A stretch of DNA of 51,505 bases from an uncultured Porphyromonadaceae bacterium (GTDB lineage: Bacteria; Bacteroidota; Bacteroidia; Bacteroidales; Muribaculaceae). Shown one piece after another: positions 1 through 8,497 of the stretch (position 1 is the first letter of the stretch; each line of letters starts with the position of its first letter). The notes below the pieces were generated by a model that was not told the DNA's origin, ran no database searches, and saw only the letters and a list, made by a program, of their open reading frames with translations. The stretch spans positions 1 through 51,505 of the forward strand of contig URLF01000004.1 of NCBI GenBank assembly GCA_900548705.1, in the 5' to 3' direction. Made by a program: the position numbers and the translations under genes.

Positions 1-114
1 GTAGGGGAGTGGCTGTTTGACAGAGGATTATGTCTGCCAAGCGGTTCATCTCTTACTGATGAGGAAATCGATACAGTGATTAGCTCCCTGCGTGAAGTAT
101 TAAACGGAAAGTGA
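1..114 (+). CDS. DegT/DnrJ/EryC1/StrS-family aminotransferase, C-terminal fragment
   Basis: Only the last 37 codons are inside the window, read in frame 1 and ending at TGA 112-114. The tail reads LFDRGLCLPSGSSLTDEEID followed by VISSLREVL. This matches the conserved end of PLP-dependent sugar aminotransferases of the DegT/DnrJ/EryC1/StrS family, where a GLCLPSGSxLT segment precedes the last helix. Such enzymes transaminate nucleotide-linked keto-sugars for surface polysaccharides. The substrate cannot be inferred because the PLP lysine and active site lie upstream. The next gene starts 58 bp later on the same strand. Family fairly sure, specific role unknown. Confidence 0.75.
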   Translation, partial: VGEWLFDRGLCLPSGSSLTDEEIDTVISSLREVLNGK

Positions 115-172
115 ACTTACCGGAGGTCACAGATTGTTATTCTGTTAAAGTAACCAACTAAATCCGTTACTT

Positions 173-847
173 ATGATAATATTCGATCTCGATGATACCC
201 TCTACAAGGAAATCGCATATGTCGATTCCGGACTTCGGGCAGTCGCAGAGGATGCCGAAGATTCCGGCATAATGCCGTCGTCCCAAGCTTACGAGCTGAT
301 TAAGAACGCCCCCGACACGGCCTCCGGCTTTGACCGTCTGGCAGCTATCGCGCTCGAAAAAGACAGTTACGAACTGTTCGACATACAACGTATGCTCGCA
401 GTCTATCGATACCACAAACCGGACATCACATTACCTGCCGAATCACGCCAAATCCTCGATGAACTGAAAGCCAAGGGAGTAACCCTGGGATTGATTACAG
501 ACGGACGTTTACAGACCCAACGTGCCAAAATCCAGGCCCTGGGGCTTGACAAGTATATCGCAGACAACAACATTCTCATTTCCGAAGAGGTCGGGTCAGA
601 CAAACATTGGCCGGCTGCCTATGAACTGATGATGAAAAGGAATCCCCAAGAAACGTCATTCACATACGTGGGTGACAATCCCGAGAAAGATTTCTACTGG
701 CCCAACAAGCTCGGATGGGAAACAGTGATGCTGATTGACACAAACCATCTCAACATCCATCCTCAAAATCTTGAAGGCTTCCGCGAAAGCCAATACAACC
801 CCCAATACACCATTTCTTCATTAACCGAGCTTCCATTGGAAAATTGA
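173..847 (+). CDS. HAD-superfamily hydrolase
   Basis: 224-aa cytosolic phosphatase-like protein. All four HAD motifs are visible. Motif I is FDLDDTLY at the N-terminus, with D5 as predicted nucleophile and D7 as acid/base. Motif II is the Thr in LGLITDG. Motif III is the Lys in the GSDKHW segment. Motif IV is YVGDNPEKD, with Mg-binding aspartates. An alpha-helical cap of about 80 residues between motifs I and II indicates a C1-cap enzyme, as in YjjG-type nucleotidases and phosphoglycolate phosphatases. Its position after a sugar aminotransferase could mean it acts on a sugar phosphate, but that is only inference. A strong hairpin terminator follows. Substrate unknown. Confidence 0.85.
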   Translation: MIIFDLDDTLYKEIAYVDSGLRAVAEDAEDSGIMPSSQAYELIKNAPDTASGFDRLAAIALEKDSYELFDIQRMLAVYRYHKPDITLPAESRQILDELKAKGVTLGLITDGRLQTQRAKIQALGLDKYIADNNILISEEVGSDKHWPAAYELMMKRNPQETSFTYVGDNPEKDFYWPNKLGWETVMLIDTNHLNIHPQNLEGFRESQYNPQYTISSLTELPLEN

Positions 848-923
848 AGAATCCCCAATTAAATCATACGCATATATTGCCCCGTTTGTTACATAATGGG
901 GATTATGTAAAATACAATTATGA

Positions 924-954
924 GGAGAGGCGGGGTAATACGCCCCGCCTCTCC
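924..954 (+). terminator. Rho-independent-type terminator after the HAD gene
   Basis: Perfect 12-bp GC-rich stem (924-935 with 943-954), 7-nt loop, followed by TATTTA. It lies between the plus-strand HAD gene and the minus-strand glycosylase, so it may serve both. Confidence 0.75.
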
Positions 955-992
955 TATTTAGCGTTTACGAGTCAGTGATTATCGCCAGATAT

Positions 993-1595
993 TCATAATA
1001 TTCCGAGATGCCGGAACATTTGGGCGTAATATTCTGCTTTCTGAGCTACTGGTAACGGATACGCCCTGCTTGTCGAAGGCATACGCCATATCTCAAGGCC
1101 GTCGGCGGTGGTCAACATTGTTCCCATCTTTGGAATTTCTGTACCGGTAATTTCCGCAATCACACCTGCGGCTTTCTCGCCAGTGGTAGCCACGGTATGG
1201 CATTCGGGGATTTCTTTCAGGACATCATAAAGAGGTACAGGCTCCACTATTTCAAGGAATTTGTCTGAAGCGTTGCCTTTGAGCCTGCGTACGGCACGGC
1301 CCGTGTCATTCAACGCTATATGCTTATCTGTCATCAATTTGCGTATAGCATCAACATCAAAACATTTTGCAGTCTTGTCATAAAGAGCGTCCGGATTGCC
1401 AAGAAACAGGAGTCCACATATCTTCCAGAAATCATTTGTGCGGTTGGGATAATAAAAATTCATACTCCAACGGTGGTTTCCGGGCGGGAATGTACCCATT
1501 ATCAGCACCTTGGCACCTTCTGGCAAAAATGGAGGCCACGGATGACGCTCCAATGGCATATCCAGCTCTTTATCAATCGTTTCCATATCTCTCAA
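993..1595 (-). CDS. Uracil-DNA glycosylase superfamily protein (hypoxanthine/uracil-DNA glycosylase-like)
   Basis: 200 aa. The N-terminal third carries IMGTFPPG, the position of the catalytic water-binding motif in UDG-fold enzymes, followed by the aromatic NFYYPNRTNDFW segment. The C-terminal PSTSRAYP segment fits the DNA-intercalation motif. GTFP-type motif I is typical of the family that includes DNA-deoxyinosine (hypoxanthine) glycosylases, rather than classical Ung (GxDPYH). The expected role is removal of deaminated bases in base-excision repair. Two ATGs lie at the 5' end, codons 1 and 4 (1595 and 1586), and either could be used. It is transcribed divergently from the aquaporin gene with 99 bp between them. 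Fold confident; lesion specificity not determined. Confidence 0.75.
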   Translation of the reverse strand: MRDMETIDKELDMPLERHPWPPFLPEGAKVLIMGTFPPGNHRWSMNFYYPNRTNDFWKICGLLFLGNPDALYDKTAKCFDVDAIRKLMTDKHIALNDTGRAVRRLKGNASDKFLEIVEPVPLYDVLKEIPECHTVATTGEKAAGVIAEITGTEIPKMGTMLTTADGLEIWRMPSTSRAYPLPVAQKAEYYAQMFRHLGIL

Positions 1596-1694
1596 ATTAA
1601 AGAATCAAACATTTAATCATTCACATATTAAACATTTAGGCGGTCAATGCTGTCTATATATTAAACGTTTTACACTCATTATTTGTATTACAAA

Positions 1695-2411
1695 ATGAAA
1701 AAATTAGTTGCTGAGTGCGTTGGGACAATGTTCCTCGTGCTTTTAGCCTGCGGTAGCGCAGTGCTTGCCGGTCCAAGTATCGGCGGACTCGGAATCGGGC
1801 TATGTTTCGGTCTCGTGTTATTGTGTCTGGTCTATTGCATCGGCAACATATCCGGTTGTCATGTGAATCCCGCCGTGTCACTCGCAATGTGGCTCAGCGG
1901 TCGAATGAAAGGTGGCGAGTTTGTCGGATATGTAATCGCACAGCTCATCGGAGCTGCCATCGGAGCCGGTTTCCTCTACTGGTTTGTCAATATGGCTCCA
2001 GAATTCACATTCGGCGGCACTACCCCCGCTTATGGTAGCCACGGCGCATGCCAGCTCGCGACTAATGTGATTCAGCCCGGAGCAAACGCCGGGATGGCGC
2101 TGTTGGCTGAATGCCTTCTCACCTTCTTCTTTGTGCTGATTGTACTCGGTGCGACCGATGAGAAGCATGGCTTCGGTAAATTTGCCGGTATTGCGATTGG
2201 TCTCGCTCTCGGGCTTGTCAACATCGTAGGCATCCCCGTCGACAACTGTTCGGTCAATCCCGCGCGTAGTTTTGGCCCGGCTCTCTGGGACAGCGCGGCG
2301 TGGCCTGATTTCTGGATAATGGTTGTCGGCCCGGTTATTGGCGCGGTAATCGCAGTAATCTGCTGGAAGGTGATTTCCAATTACCGTAATCCCAAGGCCA
2401 TCAAAGGCTGA
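1695..2411 (+). CDS. aqpZ: MIP-family aquaporin (AqpZ-like)
   Basis: 238-aa inner-membrane channel with six hydrophobic segments and two half-helix NPA motifs, NPAV (58-61) and NPAR (188-191). Length and motif spacing match AqpZ rather than glycerol facilitators, which carry extra loop residues. Start placed at ATG 1695, giving MKKLVAEC; an upstream in-frame TTG at 1683 is less likely. Aligned by eye to E. coli AqpZ, the aromatic/arginine filter reads Phe38, Asn176, Cys185, Arg191, so the usual His and Thr are replaced (His to Asn, Thr to Cys). Water permeation is the default role; altered selectivity is possible. A 22-bp inverted repeat terminates the gene. Confidence 0.88.
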   Translation: MKKLVAECVGTMFLVLLACGSAVLAGPSIGGLGIGLCFGLVLLCLVYCIGNISGCHVNPAVSLAMWLSGRMKGGEFVGYVIAQLIGAAIGAGFLYWFVNMAPEFTFGGTTPAYGSHGACQLATNVIQPGANAGMALLAECLLTFFFVLIVLGATDEKHGFGKFAGIAIGLALGLVNIVGIPVDNCSVNPARSFGPALWDSAAWPDFWIMVVGPVIGAVIAVICWKVISNYRNPKAIKG

Positions 2412-2426
2412 CCCCTCCCCTAATCT

Positions 2427-2472
2427 AAAAACGAGTTTCCCGGAATCGTGCGATTCCGGGAAACTCGTTTTT
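2427..2472. terminator. Bidirectional terminator between aquaporin gene and efp
   Basis: Perfect 22-bp inverted repeat (2427-2448 with 2451-2472) with A-run and T-run flanks. It can terminate the plus-strand aquaporin gene and the convergent minus-strand efp. Confidence 0.85.
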
Positions 2473-2492
2473 AATCAATTGGCAAATAGTGA

Positions 2493-3059
2493 TTATGCTT
2501 TCACACGTTCGAGATAGTCGCCGGAACGGGTGTCGACACGAATCTTGTCGCCGATGTTGCAGAAGAGAGGAACGCGGACAGTAGCACCGGTCTCGACCTC
2601 GGCAGGCTTGAGAGTGTTGGTGGCGGTGTCACCCTTGATGCCGGGCTCGGTATATTTGATTTCAAGGACAACGTTGGCAGGCATTTCACAAGTCAAAACG
2701 GTCTCGGATGCCGCATGCACCATAGCCTCCACGATGTCTCCGTCTTTGAGGAATTCCACACCCTCGATGCTCTCGCCGGGAACGATAATCTCTTCCCAGG
2801 TCTCTGTGTGGAGGAAATGGTAGCCCATCTCATCCTTGTATGAGTACTGATAAGGGCGACGCTCGATACGTACCTCGTTAACCTTGACGCCGGAGTTCCA
2901 GGTCTTGTCAAGGATACGACCGGTCTTCACATTACGAAGCTTGGTGCGGACGAAGGCCGGGCCTTTGCCAGGCTTTACATGAAGGAATTCAACAATAAAG
3001 AAATAGTTGCCGTCGATATCGAGGCACATGCCGTTCTTAAAGTCAGCTGTTGTTGCCAT
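2493..3059 (-). CDS. efp: Translation elongation factor P
   Basis: 188 aa, full family length, with KOW-like domain I and two OB-fold domains. EF-P binds between the ribosomal P and E sites and relieves stalling at polyproline stretches. The tip loop reads KPGKGPAF, placing a lysine at residue 32. This is the position that is modified in bacteria with Lys-type EF-P; no modifying enzyme gene is visible here. The C-terminal YLERVKA end is typical. Upstream lies a consensus Bacteroidetes promoter at 3132-3163, giving a leader of roughly 65 nt. Identity very secure. Confidence 0.97.
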   Translation of the reverse strand: MATTADFKNGMCLDIDGNYFFIVEFLHVKPGKGPAFVRTKLRNVKTGRILDKTWNSGVKVNEVRIERRPYQYSYKDEMGYHFLHTETWEEIIVPGESIEGVEFLKDGDIVEAMVHAASETVLTCEMPANVVLEIKYTEPGIKGDTATNTLKPAEVETGATVRVPLFCNIGDKIRVDTRSGDYLERVKA

Positions 3060-3404
3060 AAAGTCTGTATGGTAGTTTAATTTGGATTATCAGGTGTAAA
3101 GAACCTTGCGGCGAGACCGCGTAATGACGTGCAAAATTACAACTTTTCTCACAGAATTCCAAATTTTGGTCAAAAAGTATTATTATTGGAATATTAGTCT
3201 AATTGCACCCCTCTATTTAAGACTAATATGTTAATTTTGACGTTAAATGTTAAAAGCATTCTCCCGATTGGGATTTGACGATATCGTAAATTGAAAATTT
3301 ACCTGATATTCTCCCCTGTGGAGACAACTATCCTTTAATACAATTGTTAAAATTGCCAAAGGGATGAGTCAAACCATCATACCAAGGAATACAACCCTGA
3401 GATT
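3060..3404. other. Intergenic spacer between divergent efp and sensor kinase gene
   Basis: 345 bp without a gene. It contains the efp promoter on the minus strand and, on the plus strand, an isolated TAATTTTG -7-like element at 3232-3239 without a good -33. The latter could start the kinase mRNA with a leader of about 160 nt. No other structure was recognised. Confidence 0.6.
3132..3163 (-). promoter_or_regulatory. Promoter of efp (Bacteroidetes sigma-ABfr type)
   Basis: On the minus strand, TTTG (-33, 3160-3163) and TAATTTTG (-7, 3132-3139) are separated by 20 bp, matching the TTTG/TAnnTTTG consensus. Confidence 0.8.
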
Positions 3405-4961
3405 ATGAAGAAATCCACAATATGGCTGCTGACAGTGCTGATGGCGCTGACTTTTATGGGACTGCTCTATATACAGATAATATATATGGAGAGTATGATC
3501 AGGATGCGCAACGACCAGTTCGCCGAAGGTGTGAAGCGCAGTCTTTACGCCGTGTCCTCGCTTCTTGAGCAGGATGAAACCAAATATTACCTGGAGGAGG
3601 ATGTGGCCGAGGTGGAATCCTCGTCGGTTTACACCCAATACGGAGGCACCCCTCACCTGGGTGGAATAAAATACTCATTCACCACCCACAGCGGACTTGT
3701 CGGGGATGTGACCGTGAAAGCCGATGCCGACAAGATTTACAAGTTGCAGAGCGAGCAAAACAATGTGGCGACAAGCTACAACTCAATGCGCGAGGAGCTC
3801 AAAGGGCAGTATCTCTACCAGAAGGGCATCATTGATGATGTGATAATCAACATTATGAACAAGGCCGCCGACCGCCCCATACAGGAAAGGGCCGATTCGG
3901 TAGCTGTCCGTAATTACCTCAAGAAAGAGCTGGAGAACAATGGTCTCGATTTGCCGTTTGAATTTGCCGTTGTAAGCCGTAACGGCCATGTTTTCTATCA
4001 TTCAAGCGGTTTCGGGAATGTCAACCCCGTGAATGTGGAAAATTCAATGTTCGTGCAGTCGCTCTTCCATAATGACCCCGCCACGAAAAAGAATTACCTG
4101 AAGGTGTATTTCCCCTCAAAGGACAAATACATCCTCAGTTCATTGAAATTCATGATTCCGTCGTTCATCTTCACCTTCATTCTACTGATCGTGTTTCTCT
4201 ACACAATCATCCTGGCTTTCCGCCAGAAAAAGCTGACCGAGATGAAGAACGACTTCATCAACAACATGACCCACGAGTTCAAGACCCCCATCTCGACCAT
4301 CTCACTGGCCGCACAGATGCTCAATGACCCGTCGGTAAGGAAATCCCCCACGATGCTGCAACATATATCCGGAGTAATCAATGACGAGACCAAACGACTC
4401 CGCTTCCAGGTTGAGAAGGTGTTGCAGATGTCGATGTTCGACAAGAAGAAGGGCACGTTGAGACTACAGGATGTCGATGCCAACACCCTTATCTCCAATG
4501 TGGTCAACACATTCAGACTCAAAGTCGAGAAATACGGCGGCCATATCACGGCAAGCTTTGACGCCGAAGACGCCATCGTGAATGTCGACGAGATGCATTT
4601 CACCAATGTCATCTTCAATCTCCTCGACAATGCAGTGAAATACCGCAAAGAGGATACTCCCCTTGAGCTGACTGTCTCCACCAAAAACATTCCCGGTGAC
4701 AAGCTGCGAATCACCATTGCTGACAACGGCATCGGAATCAAGAAAGAAGACCTCAAGAAGATATTCGAGAAATTTTTCCGTGTGTCTACCGGCAACCGCC
4801 ATGATGTCAAGGGGTTCGGCCTCGGGCTGGCCTATGTCTACAAGATGCTCGGCCTTATGGGAGGCACCATAACGGCAGAGAGCGACCTCGGGAAAGGCAC
4901 CCGATTCATAATCACCCTGCCTTTGCTTTCGTCCGAGGAGGAAAGCCATCCGAAGGAATAA
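3405..4961 (+). CDS. rprX: Sensor histidine kinase, RprX-like
   Basis: 518-aa membrane histidine kinase. TM1 lies at about residues 5-27 and TM2 at about 249-272, enclosing a periplasmic sensor of about 220 residues. A HisKA domain follows with phospho-acceptor His290 in NMTHEFKTP. The HATPase domain shows the N box (FNLLDNAVKY), G1 box (DNGIGI) and G2 box (GFGLGLAY). The response regulator gene follows 89 bp downstream. Length, topology and order match RprX/RprY of Bacteroides, a pair linked to stress and tetracycline-related phenotypes. The symbol is assigned by resemblance, and the stimulus is unknown. Confidence 0.85.
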   Translation: MKKSTIWLLTVLMALTFMGLLYIQIIYMESMIRMRNDQFAEGVKRSLYAVSSLLEQDETKYYLEEDVAEVESSSVYTQYGGTPHLGGIKYSFTTHSGLVGDVTVKADADKIYKLQSEQNNVATSYNSMREELKGQYLYQKGIIDDVIINIMNKAADRPIQERADSVAVRNYLKKELENNGLDLPFEFAVVSRNGHVFYHSSGFGNVNPVNVENSMFVQSLFHNDPATKKNYLKVYFPSKDKYILSSLKFMIPSFIFTFILLIVFLYTIILAFRQKKLTEMKNDFINNMTHEFKTPISTISLAAQMLNDPSVRKSPTMLQHISGVINDETKRLRFQVEKVLQMSMFDKKKGTLRLQDVDANTLISNVVNTFRLKVEKYGGHITASFDAEDAIVNVDEMHFTNVIFNLLDNAVKYRKEDTPLELTVSTKNIPGDKLRITIADNGIGIKKEDLKKIFEKFFRVSTGNRHDVKGFGLGLAYVYKMLGLMGGTITAESDLGKGTRFIITLPLLSSEEESHPKE

Positions 4962-5050
4962 CCTCTTGTAATATTGACAAATTCACGTCACTCCGGTGAA
5001 CAAATCACAATAGTTAAATCTTATATAAATATAATAAAACTTTTCAGACT

Positions 5051-5758
5051 ATGGATGACCGTATGAGAATCCTCCTTTGCGAGGATGATGAAAATCTGGG
5101 CATGCTGCTCCGCGAATACCTCCAGGCCAAAGGATTCAACGCCGACCTGTACGCCGACGGAGAGGCAGGCTACCGCGCGTTCCTGAAGGGGAAATACGAC
5201 ATCTGCGTCCTCGACGTGATGATGCCGAAAAAAGACGGCTTCACTCTCGCGCAGGAAATCAGGGCCGTCAACAGCGAAGTCCCCATCATCTTCCTGACCG
5301 CGAAGACAATCAAGGAAGACATTCTTGAAGGCTTCAAAATCGGAGCCGACGACTATATCACCAAGCCATTCTCGATGGAGGAACTCGTGTTCCGCATCGA
5401 GGCCATCCTGCGCCGTGTCAGAGGCAAAAAGGGGAAAGAGGTGACAATGTACAAAATCGGCATGTTCACTTTCGACACCCAGAAACAGGTGTTGATGATT
5501 GGCGACAAGGTAACAAAGCTGACCACCAAAGAATCAGAACTCCTCAGCCTGCTGTGTGCCCATGTGAATGAAATCCTTGAACGCAACTACGCGTTGAAGA
5601 CCATCTGGATTGACGACAACTATTTCAATGCCCGTTCGATGGATGTATATATCACAAAGCTGCGCAAACACCTCAAGGATGATCCGTCAATCGAGATTAT
5701 AAACATCCACGGCAAGGGCTACAAGCTCATCGCTCCCGAAGTGAAAGAGAACGCCTGA
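5051..5758 (+). CDS. rprY: OmpR/PhoB-type response regulator, RprY-like
   Basis: 235 aa. The receiver domain (about 5-120) has the acidic pair EDD (11-13), phospho-acceptor Asp55 in CVLDVMMP, a Thr in FLTAK and Lys105 in ITKPF. A winged-helix effector domain (about 135-230) carries a recognition helix around RSMDVYITKLRKHL and the wing sequence IHGKGYKL. It is probably cotranscribed with the preceding kinase gene, whose product would phosphorylate Asp55. Two possible ATGs occur, 5051 and 5063; the first is used here and the second would also leave the domain intact. A hairpin at 5816-5851 ends the unit. Confidence 0.9.
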   Translation: MDDRMRILLCEDDENLGMLLREYLQAKGFNADLYADGEAGYRAFLKGKYDICVLDVMMPKKDGFTLAQEIRAVNSEVPIIFLTAKTIKEDILEGFKIGADDYITKPFSMEELVFRIEAILRRVRGKKGKEVTMYKIGMFTFDTQKQVLMIGDKVTKLTTKESELLSLLCAHVNEILERNYALKTIWIDDNYFNARSMDVYITKLRKHLKDDPSIEIINIHGKGYKLIAPEVKENA

Positions 5759-5815
5759 CAGAAAGCAACGAGGAAATAACCCTGTTTTTCCTCAAGTTGA
5801 CAAAAATATTCATTG

Positions 5816-5851
5816 AAATATCCGGCACGGGATTTTCCGTGTCGGATATTT
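5816..5851 (+). terminator. Terminator after the two-component operon
   Basis: 15-bp stem with one G-U pair (5816-5830 with 5837-5851) and a 6-nt loop. It directly abuts the -7 element of the alpha-amylase gene. Confidence 0.7.
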
Positions 5852-5855
5852 TCCT

Positions 5856-5863
5856 TAAATTTG
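5856..5863 (+). promoter_or_regulatory. -7 element of the alpha-amylase promoter
   Basis: TAAATTTG (5856-5863) fits TAnnTTTG and lies 39 bp before the amylase ATG. The -33 position falls in the terminator hairpin and reads only a T-rich sequence, so the promoter is probable rather than certain. Confidence 0.55.
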
Positions 5864-5902
5864 CAAGGAAAACCATTAATAAAAAGGTTACTTGACTACA
5901 TC

Positions 5903-7342
5903 ATGAAAAAACTTACATTCTCTTTGGCCGCGGCTTCTTTGTTTCTCGCCTTCCCCATGGGAGCGAAAGACCGCGTGACCCACAATCCTGACGCAACCAA
6001 TACTGAAACCATACTCCATGCCTGGAGCTGGAATTTCCCGACAATCGCCGAGAATATGGCATTGATCGCGAAATCCGGCTACACGATGGTCCAGACCTCT
6101 CCGGTACAGCATTGTTACGATCCTTACGGCTCGACCAAGAAACTGTTCGACCAGGAGGGGAAGGAAGGTAACTGGTATTATTATTACCAGCCCACAGACT
6201 GGAAAATCGGCAATGCCATCGTCGGCACTAAGCAGGAGATGAAGCAGATGCTCGACTCCGCAGCCAAATACAACGTGAAAGTAATCGTGGATGTGCTGCC
6301 CAACCACACCGCCTTCGATATTGACGCCGTAAGTCCCGAATTCTACAAGGCTGTCGGTGGCCGTGACAAGATGTATCATTCCACCGGCCTGTCCCCTATC
6401 CGCGACTACAACGACCGTTACCAATGTACTCTCGAAGGCACCGGAGGACTGCCCGATGTCAACACCGAGAACCCCGACTTCCAGAAATATTACATGGATT
6501 TCGTCAACGAACTTCTCAATATGGGTGTGCGCGGATTCCGTTATGACACCGCCAAGCATATCGGAGTACATTCCGACCCAGTAGACAAGGCTTCAGGCGT
6601 TAAGGAAAATGATTTCTGGGATGTCGCAACCGGCCGCAAGGCAGTGAAAGGTGTGAAACTCGCCCTCCCCTATGATTCGCTGTTTGTGTATGGCGAAGTC
6701 CTGCAGGACCGCAATGTGCCTGAGGCCGAATATGCCGATTACTTCGGGCAGACCGCTTCCGGGTATGGCTATCATCTCCGTGAAGCCCTTGAGAAGAAAT
6801 CCGCCAAAGGGATAGACCTCACAAACTGGGATCATCAGGCAGCCCCCGAGTTCCTCACCACATGGGTGGAAAGCCACGACACATATTGCAACGCCCACGA
6901 AAGCGCAGGTCTGACAGACGAGCAGATCCGTACAGGCTGGGTATTCCTTACCGCACGTCAGAACGGTGTGCCTCTGTTCTTCTCTCGTCCGATGAACTCC
7001 ACCCGTCAGAATTATTGGGGTGACAATCTTCTCGGCGCGAGAGGCAACGACGAGTTCTTCCATCCTGAAGTTGTGGCAGTAAACAAATTCCGCCACGACA
7101 TGTCAGGGCAGAAAGAGGATATCCAGACAAGCGAGAACGGACAGATTCTTGTTGTCAACCGAGGCAAAAAAGGAGCCGCCATTGTCAATATTTCCGACTC
7201 CGCCAATTTCGTTGATGTTCCCACCGGACTCCCCAACGGAACCTATAAGGACAATGTATACGGTATCGAGTTCAAGGTGAAAAATGGCCGTCTTCATGGC
7301 GCAGCCGCTCCCCACCGCTCATACATCCTCCAACGCAAATAA
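5903..7342 (+). CDS. Secreted alpha-amylase, GH13 (AmyE/GH13_28-like)
   Basis: 479 aa from ATG 5903, which begins a clear type I signal peptide (MKKLTFSLAAASLFLAFPMG). There is no lipobox cysteine, so the product is periplasmic or released. The catalytic barrel begins at TILHAWSWNF and resembles Bacillus subtilis AmyE throughout, including WYYYYQPTDWKIGN and LFFSRPMNS. GH13 regions: DVLPNH (130-135), GFRYDTAKH with nucleophile Asp215, YGEVLQ with acid/base Glu265, and WVESHDTY with Asp326. It should hydrolyse internal alpha-1,4 bonds of starch or glycogen. The stop codon overlaps the next gene's start (TAATG), predicting translational coupling to a glycosyltransferase. Confidence 0.92.
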   Translation: MKKLTFSLAAASLFLAFPMGAKDRVTHNPDATNTETILHAWSWNFPTIAENMALIAKSGYTMVQTSPVQHCYDPYGSTKKLFDQEGKEGNWYYYYQPTDWKIGNAIVGTKQEMKQMLDSAAKYNVKVIVDVLPNHTAFDIDAVSPEFYKAVGGRDKMYHSTGLSPIRDYNDRYQCTLEGTGGLPDVNTENPDFQKYYMDFVNELLNMGVRGFRYDTAKHIGVHSDPVDKASGVKENDFWDVATGRKAVKGVKLALPYDSLFVYGEVLQDRNVPEAEYADYFGQTASGYGYHLREALEKKSAKGIDLTNWDHQAAPEFLTTWVESHDTYCNAHESAGLTDEQIRTGWVFLTARQNGVPLFFSRPMNSTRQNYWGDNLLGARGNDEFFHPEVVAVNKFRHDMSGQKEDIQTSENGQILVVNRGKKGAAIVNISDSANFVDVPTGLPNGTYKDNVYGIEFKVKNGRLHGAAAPHRSYILQRK

Positions 7343-8397
7343 TGAAAGTACTTGTAAATCTTCCTGATTACAGACATATCCATGGGGGCGTGACCAACCA
7401 TTTCGTTGGTCTGCGCCCCCATTGGTCTGAAAATGTAGTGTATAACCGTATCGGCAAACGCCGTGAAGGATGCAGCGGCTTATGGTGGCTGCCGTGGGAT
7501 TATGCAAAATTCGCATTTCAATGCGTGTTAAGACGGCCTGACATAGTTCTGATTAATCCGTCATTCAACCGCAAGGCATATCCTCGCGACATGCTCTTCA
7601 TGAGAATCGCCCGGCATCTCAATGTGCCTGTCGCGGTGATGTTCCACGGCTGGGACAACAACTACGTCAACAACCTTAACCGCCAAGAGATGGCCGACAC
7701 CCTGAACCAGGCAAAAGGGATTTTCCTGCTATGCTCGGATTTCGAACGGCAGCTCAAAGAGGCAGGAGTGACATCCCCCATAATACTCACCACCACCAAA
7801 GTAGCCGATTCTCTGGTCGAAGGGGTCGCTCCTCCATCACCTTCGACACCACGCAAAATCAAGAACCTGCTGTTTCTGGCCCGCATCACCAAAGAGAAAG
7901 GCATCTTTACCACCATTGACACATTCAGGTTGCTCCAAAAAAAGCATCCTGAGCTGACACTGACAGTGGCGGGAGACGGAGGAGCATTAGATGACGCGAT
8001 TGCCTATGTCAAAGAAAATGGTCTTTCCGGAATCCGGTTCACGGGGCACATCAGCGGCAATGAAATCAGACAAGCATTCCTCGACAGCGACATATATATC
8101 CTGCCGACAGAGCATCCCGAAGGCATGGCAACTTCCGTCCTGGAAGCGATGGCATTCGGATTGCCTGTCATCAGCCGTCCCGTCGGTGGCGTGAAAGATT
8201 TCTTCCGTAACGGGGAAATGGGATACCTGACGGAATCGACAGATCCGGCTGAATTTTGCCGGTTGATAGAGAACCTCATCGACAATCCGACCCTGGCCGG
8301 AGAGATGGCCGCGAACTGCGCGGATTATGCACGCAAACATTTCCTCGCCTCTAAAGTGGCGGCCCAGCTTGAAAAGGAGCTAAAGGCTCTTTCCTGA
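7342..8397 (+). CDS. GT4-family glycosyltransferase
   Basis: 351 aa with a GT-B fold and no signal peptide or membrane segment. The C-terminal half carries the retaining-GT4 signature: EHPEGMATSVLEAMAFGLPV followed by ISRPVGGV, with the EX7E-type motif, plus AGDGGALDD in the nucleotide-sugar domain. The N-terminal domain has the GG-type acceptor loop (YRHIHGGVTNHFVG). Its ATG overlaps the amylase TAA by one base, so the two are read from one mRNA. Donor and acceptor are not predictable. An alpha-glucan or surface glycan is an inference from the neighbour. Confidence 0.82.
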   Translation: MKVLVNLPDYRHIHGGVTNHFVGLRPHWSENVVYNRIGKRREGCSGLWWLPWDYAKFAFQCVLRRPDIVLINPSFNRKAYPRDMLFMRIARHLNVPVAVMFHGWDNNYVNNLNRQEMADTLNQAKGIFLLCSDFERQLKEAGVTSPIILTTTKVADSLVEGVAPPSPSTPRKIKNLLFLARITKEKGIFTTIDTFRLLQKKHPELTLTVAGDGGALDDAIAYVKENGLSGIRFTGHISGNEIRQAFLDSDIYILPTEHPEGMATSVLEAMAFGLPVISRPVGGVKDFFRNGEMGYLTESTDPAEFCRLIENLIDNPTLAGEMAANCADYARKHFLASKVAAQLEKELKALS

Positions 8398-8497
8398 TTA
8401 ATCGCCACCAAGTCTTAAGGGAAACCTTCAACAGCAGCCGAACCAATGGGGAGCTTTAATTGTTAAAATGACAAAACAACCCTTTTCAACTGCTACA

